DNA from: Spirochaetes bacterium GWB1_27_13 | Lineage (GTDB): Bacteria; Spirochaetota; GWE2-31-10; MWDO01 | Length of the DNA stretch: 32,066 nt | Direction: 5' to 3' | NCBI GenBank assembly: GCA_001829125.1 | Contig: MIAN01000191.1 | Location: 1 to 32,066, forward strand | Part shown: positions 15,337 through 22,421 of the stretch, one piece after another | Layout of the letters: every line of letters begins with the position of its first letter | Position numbering within the stretch: the stretch's first letter is position 1 | Notes under the pieces: generated by a model | Told to the model about the DNA's origin: nothing | What the model saw: the letters and a program-made list of their open reading frames with translations, nothing else | The model's database searches: none | Program-made: the position numbers and the translations under genes

Positions 15337-16659
15337 TTAACCGTCCCTTAATTTTTTCTTAATTTCATCGATTTTTTCGAGTCGTGCTTTTAAATTTTTT
15401 TCAAAACCAAACTCTTTTGGCTCATAATATTTTCTGTCTTTTAATTCATCTGGTAAACATTGCATTCCTGTAATTGGCACTTCGTAACTGTGGGCGTATT
15501 GGTAACCATCACCGTAGCCTGCGTCTTTCATAAGTCGCGTTGGTGCATTTCTTATTTGTAAGGGGACTGGTAAGTCTGGATAATTTGCAACGTCTTGCTT
15601 TGCCTTGTGGAATGCTTCTAAAATTGAGTTTGATTTTGGGGCAAGGGCATTGTAAATCACTGCCTCAAGTATCGTTAAAACAGCCTCTGGCATTCCCAAA
15701 GCCATGATTGTCTCTCTTGCTGCAAGGCTAATTTGTAAAGCCTGAGGGTCAGCAAGTCCAACATCTTCACTACTAAATTGGATCACTCGCCTAATCACAT
15801 AAAGAGGGTCTTCTCCAGACTCAAGCATTTTTACAGCATAATAAACTGAGGCATCAGCATCTGAGTTTCTCATAGATTTGTGGAGTGCTGATATATAATC
15901 ATAATGATAATCATCTTTTTTATCATAAGAAGGAAGCCTTCCTTGAATTACTTTTTCGATTATATCTTTTGTAATCACAGCATCGTTATTTTCGTCTTTT
16001 GCAAGATTTATACTCATCTCAAGAATACCAAAACATCGCCTTGCGTCTCCACTTGCAATATCTATTATTTTATCAATATTTTCGGTATCAATTGTGATAT
16101 TTATATTTTCGGTTTTGTAACGCAAAATAGCATTCTCAAAAAGAATATGAAGGTTTTTATTTGTGAGTCTTTTTAGGATAAAAACTCGCATCCGAGACAG
16201 TAGTGGAGAAATTATAGAAAAAGATGGATTTTCTGTCGTAGCACCAATTAAAACAATCGTCCCTCTTTCCACGTAAGGCAAAAATGCGTCTTGTTGGGCT
16301 TTATTAAACCTATGTATCTCATCTATAAAAATAACAGTTTTTTTGCCAGTATTTCGTAGAATATCCTCAGCCTCTTCCATAATCTGTTTGACTTCTTTTA
16401 TCCCAGATATTACAGCACTAAAAGCCTGCCAATGACAATCGATTTTGTTTTGAATAATATTTGCAATGGTAGTCTTGCCACACCCAGGCGGACCCCACAA
16501 TATAAAAGAAGAAATATTTTGACTATCAATCATTCGTCTCAATAAACTCCCATTGCCAATAGCAGTCTCCTGCCCAACAAACTCATCAAGAGTCACTGGT
16601 CGCATTTTTTCTGCGAGTGGAATATTATCTGGCTTAAAATCAAACAATTCTTTATCCAT
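15337..16659 (-). CDS. rarA: Replication-associated recombination protein RarA/MgsA
   Basis: AAA+ clamp-loader-like ATPase that acts at stalled forks, 440 residues. Walker A is GPPGCGKT (56-63), Walker B is VIFIDEIHRF (109-118), and GATTENPSFSI followed by LLSRMRVF is diagnostic of RarA. The C-terminal tetramerisation region contains the typical ALHKSMRNSDADASVYY and GDGYQYAHSYE motifs. The frame stays open to an ATG at 16716, but that extension translates palindrome copy C. The ATG at 16659 is preceded by a perfect AGGAGG and begins MDKELFDF, which is the expected N-terminus. The gene is complete and lies in a tight minus-strand cluster with the RNA methyltransferase. Confidence 0.95.
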   Translation of the reverse strand: MDKELFDFKPDNIPLAEKMRPVTLDEFVGQETAIGNGSLLRRMIDSQNISSFILWGPPGCGKTTIANIIQNKIDCHWQAFSAVISGIKEVKQIMEEAEDILRNTGKKTVIFIDEIHRFNKAQQDAFLPYVERGTIVLIGATTENPSFSIISPLLSRMRVFILKRLTNKNLHILFENAILRYKTENINITIDTENIDKIIDIASGDARRCFGILEMSINLAKDENNDAVITKDIIEKVIQGRLPSYDKKDDYHYDYISALHKSMRNSDADASVYYAVKMLESGEDPLYVIRRVIQFSSEDVGLADPQALQISLAARETIMALGMPEAVLTILEAVIYNALAPKSNSILEAFHKAKQDVANYPDLPVPLQIRNAPTRLMKDAGYGDGYQYAHSYEVPITGMQCLPDELKDRKYYEPKEFGFEKNLKARLEKIDEIKKKLRDG

Positions 16660-16670
16660 AACAATCCTCC

Positions 16671-16705
16671 TATGAAAACAAAGGGTAGCTACCCCTTGTT
16701 CCATA
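16671..16705. repeat. Palindromic repeat, copy C (GGGTAGCTACCC core)
   Basis: TATGAAAACAAAGGGTAGCT is followed by ACCCCTTGTTCCATA. Its core GGGTAGCTACCC is perfectly palindromic and the arms pair with few mismatches. It lies between the DUF190 gene and the rarA ribosome site, the same placement as copy A before cusB. Confidence 0.78.
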
Positions 16706-16726
16706 AGAGGGAGCAAAATCTATCTA

Positions 16727-17074
16727 TCATTTATTCCTATATTTCACAACATGAACTTTTTCTATTGTTATAAATCCTTTATTAATAATTTCATCTAAAA
16801 TTGGTCTTATTTTGGCTATATTCTCTTCGGTGTCTATTATTTCTATGATTATTGGTAAATTTACAGATAAATCTAACAATTTTGCAGTGTGCATCATTCT
16901 GTCAGCACCGTAACCCATAATACCTCTTATAACAGTAGCACCAGCGATATTTAGTTCTTTACATTTTAGCACAATATGTTCGTATAATGGTACACTTTTT
17001 ATTTTTTCTTGTTCGCTTAAGAATATTCTAACCAAAAAATCATCTTCTTCTATAATAAATTTTTCTTTACTCAT
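16727..17074 (-). CDS. DUF190 PII-like protein
   Basis: Small cytoplasmic protein of 115 residues of the DUF190 family, which has a PII-like ferredoxin fold. The signature ATVIRGIMGYGADRMMHTA is present, followed by LPIIIEIIDTEENI and the C-terminal strand IEKVHVVKY. GGAGG stands before the ATG. It lies 14 bases after crcB; this pairing is frequent in bacteria and suggests a role in fluoride or ion handling. The biochemical function of the family is not settled. Confidence 0.9.
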   Translation of the reverse strand: MSKEKFIIEEDDFLVRIFLSEQEKIKSVPLYEHIVLKCKELNIAGATVIRGIMGYGADRMMHTAKLLDLSVNLPIIIEIIDTEENIAKIRPILDEIINKGFITIEKVHVVKYRNK

Positions 17075-17088
17075 AAAAATCCTCCAAA

Positions 17089-17466
17089 TTAATCACCAAA
17101 CAAAACACTTGATAATTTAAACCCAATTAAAACAAAGACTATTCCAACTAAATTATTTAGCAAAAGATTAAAGATTGCATATTTAAATTCTGCCTGCCTC
17201 AATAGGTTAAAAGTCTCAAGACCAAATGATGAAAATGTCGTAAGCCCGCCAAGTAAACCAACAAAAATAAATAAACGGATATTTGAGGACACAATAAACT
17301 TTTCAAACACACTAAATAAAAAACCAATTAAAAAACAACCCAATAAATTTACAGTAAGAGTACCAAAAGGAAATGTCTTGTTAGAAATATTATTAATAAA
17401 TGAAGATAATAAAAACCTACATAACGAGCCAATCCCGCCGCCGAGTAAGATGTATAAATATTTCAT
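17089..17466 (-). CDS. crcB: Fluoride channel CrcB (Fluc)
   Basis: Inner-membrane dual-topology fluoride exporter, 125 residues, usual length for one Fluc subunit. Four hydrophobic segments are visible. Hallmarks are the N-terminal GGGIGSLCRFLLS (9-21), GTLTVNLLGCFLIGF with the pore Asn40, and GGLTTFSSFGLET (73-85) carrying the Phe/Ser/Thr pore ladder. AGAGG precedes the ATG. It begins 9 bases after the methyltransferase gene and is followed by DUF190. No fluoride riboswitch was found at the head of this cluster. Confidence 0.94.
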   Translation of the reverse strand: MKYLYILLGGGIGSLCRFLLSSFINNISNKTFPFGTLTVNLLGCFLIGFLFSVFEKFIVSSNIRLFIFVGLLGGLTTFSSFGLETFNLLRQAEFKYAIFNLLLNNLVGIVFVLIGFKLSSVLFGD

Positions 17467-17475
17467 AGTTGACCT

Positions 17476-18804
17476 CTAATTGCTCTCAAAATCTATTTTC
17501 TCAGTGTTTTCTGCATTTTCTGTGGTTAAATTTTCCACTAATTTAATAAATTTATCTTTATATGAATAATCAGTATCTTTATCAGCAGAAGCAAATCCGT
17601 GTTTAATAAGATGTGCATTAATAAATGTTTTGTTTTTTAAATAAAGGTAACAAAGTAAGTCATTACCGTCATATTTTTCTTTATCATATTTAATATAAAC
17701 TTTTTGACCTTTGGTTTTTTCTTTCAAAAAATTCTTTGCATTATCATTAGTACTTTCTTTTTTCTTAACTCCAATTAATTTTATTTTTAAATCATTGCTT
17801 AAAAGTAAAGTGTTAGTATCAATTATATCTTTAACAGTATAATATTCTTCTCGTTCTCTTTTATCTTTATCAAGTTTTGAACCAAATTGTAATTTTTTTA
17901 CATCAATTTTTTTATCCAATTTATGAGAGTCTTTAAAAATATAAGGCAATAAGTTTATTTTGGCGGAATACTCTGTATTAACATTATTATCATCTATAAA
18001 CTCATATTTTGCTCCATATAGGCGATCTTGATTAATTTCTAATTTTTGTTTTCCTATTTCGATAAATTCTTTGTTAATTTCATATCCAATTGAGTTTCTA
18101 TTTAAATTTCTTGCTGCAAGACTTGTTGTTCCACTACCCCAAAATGGATCAAAAACAGTTTCGTCTACAAAAGAAAACATTTTAATTAATCTTTTTGGCA
18201 ATTCTTCTGGAAACATTGCAATGTGACCATCTTGTCTAGCACCTCCAAAATTCCAATGTCCCGAAAAATAACTATTCCATTCTTCTTTTGTCATAGCAGA
18301 TTGTTCTTTTTGTTCTTTTGAGGGTTTAGGTGAATTTCCTTGTTTTTTAAATATAAGAATAAACTCGTAATCAAGTTTTAATATTCCATTTCTAGGATAT
18401 GGGAAACTTCCCATTACTGCTCCTCCACCAGTTGTATTCATTGTTGTTGCTTTTTGCCAGATAATAGCACCCATATAATCCAAACCAATTGTTTCACAAA
18501 ATTTTATAATTTCTGTACGAATTGGTATTACTTTGTAACGCCCATAGTAAACAGAACGAGCAAACTGGTCTCCAATATTAATACACAACCTACAACCATT
18601 ATGTAATACTCTATTACATTCATTCCATACAAGATTTAAGTTATTAATGTAGTTTTCGTAACTATCATGAAAACCTATTTGACTTTTGGTTCCATAATCT
18701 TTTAATTGCCAATACGGTGGAGATGTAATTATAAGATGAATAGAATTATCATCCAAAAGATTAATTTGACGACTGTCGCCATTTATAATTTTATGATAAG
18801 TCAT
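17476..18804 (-). CDS. DNA methyltransferase (N4-C/N6-A class) with C-terminal SNase-like domain
   Basis: Protein of 442 residues. Residues 1-260 are a beta-type DNA amino-methyltransferase: catalytic motif IV TSPPYW (27-32) precedes the SAM-binding motif FDPFWGSGTT (218-227). The TSPPY form favours N4-cytosine, though N6-adenine is not excluded. Residues about 320-425 resemble a staphylococcal-nuclease (thermonuclease) fold: YYTVKDIIDTNTLLL, IKLIGVKKKES, KYDGNDLLCYLYLKN, INAHLIKHGFASAD. Key nuclease positions look lost: the VIDGDT Asp pair becomes IDTNT, the first Arg becomes Lys, and the DRYGR Arg becomes N/D. The tail is therefore probably a DNA-binding or recognition module rather than an active nuclease. 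No restriction endonuclease is adjacent; only gene debris lies upstream. GAGG precedes the ATG. Confidence 0.87.
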   Translation of the reverse strand: MTYHKIINGDSRQINLLDDNSIHLIITSPPYWQLKDYGTKSQIGFHDSYENYINNLNLVWNECNRVLHNGCRLCINIGDQFARSVYYGRYKVIPIRTEIIKFCETIGLDYMGAIIWQKATTMNTTGGGAVMGSFPYPRNGILKLDYEFILIFKKQGNSPKPSKEQKEQSAMTKEEWNSYFSGHWNFGGARQDGHIAMFPEELPKRLIKMFSFVDETVFDPFWGSGTTSLAARNLNRNSIGYEINKEFIEIGKQKLEINQDRLYGAKYEFIDDNNVNTEYSAKINLLPYIFKDSHKLDKKIDVKKLQFGSKLDKDKREREEYYTVKDIIDTNTLLLSNDLKIKLIGVKKKESTNDNAKNFLKEKTKGQKVYIKYDKEKYDGNDLLCYLYLKNKTFINAHLIKHGFASADKDTDYSYKDKFIKLVENLTTENAENTEKIDFESN

Positions 18805-18829
18805 TTATTTTACCTCAAATCAATAGCAT

Positions 18830-18858
18830 AATATAAAATTTTGTTGAAATATTTACAA
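18830..18858 (-). promoter_or_regulatory. Possible promoter of the methyltransferase-crcB-rarA cluster
   Basis: On the minus strand TTGTAA (18853-18858), 17 bases, TATATT (18830-18835), about 25 bases upstream of the ATG at 18804. This is a moderate match. Confidence 0.45.
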
Positions 18859-18894
18859 GCTTTTTTGATGGATGGATGGAGGAGGGTAGAAATT

Positions 18895-18984
18895 TTAAGA
18901 TTTGATAATTTCAAAAACTCGATTAGCTAAACCCCTTGAAATGAATGCTGAAATAATTACATTTGTATCTAAAACTATTTTCAT
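18895..18984 (-). pseudogene. Truncated PIN-domain toxin gene (N-terminus only)
   Basis: A 29-codon frame from ATG 18984 reads MKIVLDTNVIISAF, then ISRGLANRVFEIIKS and stop. This is the standard first strand and helix of a VapC/COG1569-type PIN ribonuclease, with the catalytic Asp6 of LDTN. Normal members have about 130-140 residues, so roughly 80 percent is missing. Overlapping its ATG in another frame is DLLEAFKYITKSHE, which resembles the end of an antitoxin gene as in a translationally coupled pair. The toxin cannot be active. Confidence 0.6.
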
Positions 18985-19099
18985 GAGATTTCGTTATATA
19001 CTTAAACGCTTCTAAAAGGTCAATAAATAATAGAATTGACATTACTTGTAATTTGTTTGATACAAATTAATTAATAGAGATAAGCGTTTAAGGTATATA

Positions 19100-19128
19100 T
19101 TGACAATTTGGACAATTGTCAGTATAAA
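19100..19128 (+). promoter_or_regulatory. Promoter-like site with operator-like palindrome
   Basis: TTGACA (19100-19105), 17 bases, TATAAA (19123-19128). The spacer is largely a palindrome, TGACAATT and AATTGTCA around five bases (19101-19121), as in repressor-controlled promoters. It points toward the DsbD-like gene 254 bases away. The same bases also read as coding on the minus strand, so one of the two readings may be accidental. Confidence 0.45.
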
Positions 19129-19289
19129 TATCATCATCTGTTAAGATACCAATTTTTTAGGATAGTAGGATTAATTGTTCTTTTAAATATTTTGATAGTA
19201 TCGTTGTTGTTTTATAAAAAAAATGATATTATACCCAGTCGTTTCTAAAAGGGCAATCAGAATAATATCGCCCAATAATTAGTTTAAAC

Positions 19290-19348
19290 CACGAAGAAAA
19301 TGCGATAAGAAAAAGACTTCTTATTGAAACAGTCTCTAATTCTTCGTG
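19290..19348. mobile_element. MITE-like palindromic element, copy 1
   Basis: CACGAAGAA at one end and TTCTTCGTG at the other form terminal inverted repeats of a 59-base element. Its reverse complement shares CACGAAGAATTAGAGA, a TTTCAATAA block and the CATTTTCTTCGTG end with the element at 30639-30732. The two copies are in opposite orientations. Confidence 0.6.
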
Positions 19349-19381
19349 ATTTATCTTAGATTTATACAGAAAGGAAATTTT

Positions 19382-19864
19382 ATGAAAAAAACAATGCTTT
19401 TAATTATAATTAGTTTATTCACATTCAATATATTTGCTCAAATTGACAATCCAACTACAAGAATAAAGATAAATTATAATGATAATGTGGATATTCTACC
19501 AAATAAGTCGTTTTTTATTAATATAGATGTTGAAGTGCCAAAATTCAACCATATTTATCTTGAATATCTAAATGATAATAGTTTTAGTTTCTTGACAAAA
19601 ATAGAAATGGATCAATCATCAGATTTTGAAATTATTTCAATAAAAAAGCCACAAGGTGAAAAATATCTTAATGATCTGGTGTTAAGAGGCAAAGGGACTT
19701 TCGCAATTGAAATTAGAAATAAAAAAAACATAAAACTTAAAGATAAAGGACAAATTTGGTTTAAATTTATAACACAAATGTGTAATGAAAAAAATGATTC
19801 TTGTTATATGCCTTACACATTCCAAAAAGAGATAAATTACCAACAAGGGATTATAAAAAAATAA
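19382..19864 (+). CDS. Secreted DsbD-alpha-like domain protein
   Basis: Periplasmic protein of 160 residues resembling the N-terminal domain of DsbD, which takes electrons from the DsbD membrane core and passes them to periplasmic thiol proteins. The ATG at 19382 follows AAGGAAATTTT; an upstream ATG at 19346 sits in the end of the MITE-like element and is rejected. The signal peptide ends NIFA-Q. Matches to the domain are VPKFNHIYLEYLND, then IKKPQGEKYLNDLVLRGKGTF, and the active region MCNEKNDSCYMPYTF. Cys134 and Cys141 lie at the site of the DsbD Cys103/Cys109 pair, with one more residue between them. The DsbD membrane and C-terminal domains are absent here, so it must work with partners encoded elsewhere or have another thiol role. 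Confidence 0.72.
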   Translation: MKKTMLLIIISLFTFNIFAQIDNPTTRIKINYNDNVDILPNKSFFINIDVEVPKFNHIYLEYLNDNSFSFLTKIEMDQSSDFEIISIKKPQGEKYLNDLVLRGKGTFAIEIRNKKNIKLKDKGQIWFKFITQMCNEKNDSCYMPYTFQKEINYQQGIIKK

Positions 19865-19990
19865 TATTACATCATAAATCTCAAAAAAAATTATTAGTTT
19901 CTTTAATTTAAAGGAGATATTTATCGATAATTTATAAAAATGGGTTATATTATAAACTATATAAAGAAAAATAAAAAATTTGAGTGATTT

Positions 19991-21457
19991 ATGAATAAAA
20001 TTTTATTAGCGCATCCGAATAAATTATTTTTGGATTTCATAGGAAGATTTTTAGAAAGGCATGATTATGAGGTGATCACTACTTATTTTCCTACTGAAAT
20101 TCTAAGTCTTGCATTAAAAAATCTCCCAGAACTAATTATTATAAGTAAAGAAATGAAAGACTTAAATCTTTTCGGTTTATTGTTCAAAAGACAAACTTCT
20201 CCTACTCTAAAACAAATATCTATTGTATTATCTGGTAAATTTTCTAAAGAAGAAAAAGACAGTTACAAAGAAAAAAGTGTTACTGGTTATATTGATGACA
20301 TTGCAAATCCATTCCACTTATTAGATACTCTTAATTCTCATTTTAAAAAAACAAGTAATAATGAACAAAAAAAGATTCCAATGTTACTCGATGCAAATAT
20401 TAAAGGAAATATTTTTATAATCCAAATCGAATCAAATTTTGAACTAGATAGGCTTGACCTTCTAAATTACAAAACAAGAATATATTGTTTAAAGAATAAA
20501 ATAAAAATGCCTAAATTTCTTTTTATTTTTCCATCAATAGAGGACGAGTCTATTACACCAGAGAATCTCGAATGCCTCTTTCAATTTTTAAAATTTCCAG
20601 AGCTCACGATAAAACCATTCCAAATAAAAATTTTAACGACTAATAAAAAATTGCTTGGATTACTAAAAGAAAGTGATGATTACAAAGACTTTGAAATTGT
20701 TTCTAATTATATATTAGGACTTGAGCAATTAAATGTTGACTTTGATAAATCTAAAGAAATCCCTGTTAAATTTTTGAAAGCAGGATCGTACTTCATACTT
20801 GATTTATTCGATAAAAGTGGCAATCTAAAAATAAGAGGCAATACTCCTATCACAGAAGAACTTATAGATAGTATTAAAGCTGAGGGACATACTCATTTGA
20901 TATATTTTTCAGATAGAGATCTGACAGATGTAACTGAACTCACAACTGATAATAACGAAATAAATTTTGATAGATTAAATCTTGTAATATCAACTACTGC
21001 TAATGTGGAAGAAACCAAAGATTTTCATAGTAATATAGAAGATTCTAAAGAAGATAAAATAAAATTACTTTTTAATAAAATACAAGGGCTTGATAGTCTT
21101 GTTATTTCTGATGACCATCATGATTTATTTATGATAAAAAATACTTTGTCAAATTATTTAAATATAGAAGCACGACCTAATGGAAAAAATCTTCCAGAAA
21201 TAATAAATAAAGGTAATTTTGTATGTGTTTTTATTGATATAAGAATGGCAAGTCCAAATGCCTTAGAAATCCTCGATACTATAAGAAAATTAAGAAGCCG
21301 AAAACAAACAACAGTTATCATACTTTCCAAAAAAATTGATAAACAAACAGTTGAGCTACTCAGAAGTCATGGCACAAATTATATAATCCTTTCCCCATTC
21401 TCAAAAGACACATTAGTAAGAAAAGTATATGATTTTATAACTAATGATAGAGAGTAA
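19991..21457 (+). CDS. Two-receiver regulatory protein with degenerate and intact REC domains
   Basis: Cytoplasmic protein of 488 residues. The N-terminal receiver (1-120) has lost the phosphoacceptor: PELIIIS places Ser52 at the Asp position. Residues 130-250 form an unrecognised alpha/beta region. Residues 258-310 (VKFLKAGSYFILDLFDKSG, then GHTHLIYF) resemble the short domain often seen before HD-GYP or HDOD modules. The C-terminal receiver (366-486) has acidic Asp374/Asp375 and Asp416 (VFIDIRM), but the conserved Lys before Pro-Phe is Ser468. There is no DNA-binding or enzymatic output domain, so it probably acts through protein contacts. It follows the DsbD-like gene by 126 bases and ends at a strong terminator. 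Confidence 0.8.
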   Translation: MNKILLAHPNKLFLDFIGRFLERHDYEVITTYFPTEILSLALKNLPELIIISKEMKDLNLFGLLFKRQTSPTLKQISIVLSGKFSKEEKDSYKEKSVTGYIDDIANPFHLLDTLNSHFKKTSNNEQKKIPMLLDANIKGNIFIIQIESNFELDRLDLLNYKTRIYCLKNKIKMPKFLFIFPSIEDESITPENLECLFQFLKFPELTIKPFQIKILTTNKKLLGLLKESDDYKDFEIVSNYILGLEQLNVDFDKSKEIPVKFLKAGSYFILDLFDKSGNLKIRGNTPITEELIDSIKAEGHTHLIYFSDRDLTDVTELTTDNNEINFDRLNLVISTTANVEETKDFHSNIEDSKEDKIKLLFNKIQGLDSLVISDDHHDLFMIKNTLSNYLNIEARPNGKNLPEIINKGNFVCVFIDIRMASPNALEILDTIRKLRSRKQTTVIILSKKIDKQTVELLRSHGTNYIILSPFSKDTLVRKVYDFITNDRE

Positions 21458-21482
21458 TTATTTTTTATGAGCCACATAAAAA

Positions 21483-21525
21483 AAGGCTTGGCAACAATTA
21501 TTTATACTAATTGTTGTCAAGCCTT
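21483..21525. terminator. Strong bidirectional terminator
   Basis: AAGGCTTGGCAACAATTA and TAATTGTTGTCAAGCCTT form an 18-bp stem with one G-T pair and a 7-base loop, flanked by A and T runs. It separates the convergent receiver gene and lipoprotein gene. Confidence 0.88.
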
Positions 21526-21543
21526 ATAAAAATTTATAAATTT

Positions 21544-22407
21544 CTATTTTTCTTTTACAATAAGTTTTGAATTAACTAACGCTTTGTTAAAAAAGTAATC
21601 CATGTTATAAAAAACTACAAATAATCCTATTGCTTCCTCATAATCTTTATATATTGTACCAGAGTTTCTTATACCTTGTAAGTCAATAGGGTCTTTTGGA
21701 AAATTTTTTTGGGTATATTTTTTATTCCATACTATTGTATCTGCTAATTTTACATCGCTTGACAAATCGTTAGTTTTGTACTCATTTGATGTTTTTGAAT
21801 ACACAACAGAATCAGGAAACAACTCTGGGAATAAAAATTTTGCAGTTTGATTATAAAAAGATTCGCCATATTGAGTTTTAAACAATGCACTTCCAAAAAA
21901 TTCTGGATAATTTTTTTGTTGTTTTAGAAAGTCACAAACTGCCATAATTCTATCGACTCTATCTTTTATAGGTTTCAATCCTTTTTCATCCTGATAATAA
22001 TCATCAGACATTCTTACTTCGCCTTTGTCAATTTCTCCCATTTCAAACTTTTCTAATACTTCTGGTTGAAAGCCTTTGTCAACTTTTTTAAATAGGATTT
22101 TACCTATTGCCTGATATTTTCCTTCTGTCCAACCATTAACCCAATTAGTTAGAAAGTAAAAAGAATCAATGTTAAACTCAATATCTCCATTCTCCAAAAC
22201 TTTATATTTACCTATAAATTTTGCATCATCAATAAAAGGAGATGTCAACTCTGCAAATTCATTTTTTTTATTATCAACATACATTATAAGATTGATTTCT
22301 GGGAATATTGTAGCATCAAATTTTTTTTCTGTGATGTATGTTTTTTTTATAGTTGCACATGAAAAAATAAATATAGTAATTGCAATAAAAATAACAATTT
22401 TTTTCAT
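21544..22407 (-). CDS. Hypothetical lipoprotein, partner of the TonB-dependent receptor
   Basis: Unrecognised lipoprotein of 287 residues. The signal MKKIVIFIAITIFIFSC places lipidation at Cys17. The mature protein is soluble and rich in aromatic residues (INLIMYVDNKKNEF, FYFLTNWVNGWTEG, VVFYNMDYFFNKAL) with mixed alpha/beta character and no repeats. AAGGAG precedes the ATG, which lies 14 bases after the stop of the TonB-dependent receptor gene. The two are therefore almost surely one operon. By analogy with other receptor-lipoprotein pairs it may capture or process the receptor's ligand at the cell surface or inside the outer membrane. That role is inferred from position only. Confidence 0.75.
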   Translation of the reverse strand: MKKIVIFIAITIFIFSCATIKKTYITEKKFDATIFPEINLIMYVDNKKNEFAELTSPFIDDAKFIGKYKVLENGDIEFNIDSFYFLTNWVNGWTEGKYQAIGKILFKKVDKGFQPEVLEKFEMGEIDKGEVRMSDDYYQDEKGLKPIKDRVDRIMAVCDFLKQQKNYPEFFGSALFKTQYGESFYNQTAKFLFPELFPDSVVYSKTSNEYKTNDLSSDVKLADTIVWNKKYTQKNFPKDPIDLQGIRNSGTIYKDYEEAIGLFVVFYNMDYFFNKALVNSKLIVKEK

Positions 22408-22421
22408 AAAATCTCCTTCGA

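Larger units (their letters stand above)
18805..19381. other. 577-bp region of gene debris and small elements
   Basis: This region has no complete gene. It contains a possible promoter for the methyltransferase cluster, a truncated PIN gene, coding-like minus-strand scraps (for example 19088-19156, ending TDNCPNCQYIP and preceded by a stop), a promoter-like site with a palindrome, and a MITE-like element. The arrangement fits decay of a toxin-antitoxin or accessory locus. Confidence 0.5.

Noticed and set aside
16660-16716. Extended N-terminus of RarA beginning MLPLMEQGVATL
   Set aside because: It translates palindrome copy C. A perfect AGGAGG precedes the ATG at 16659, which gives the expected RarA start.
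17467-17475. Fluoride riboswitch ahead of crcB
   Set aside because: Only 9 bases separate crcB from the upstream gene, and no consensus was seen at the head of the cluster.
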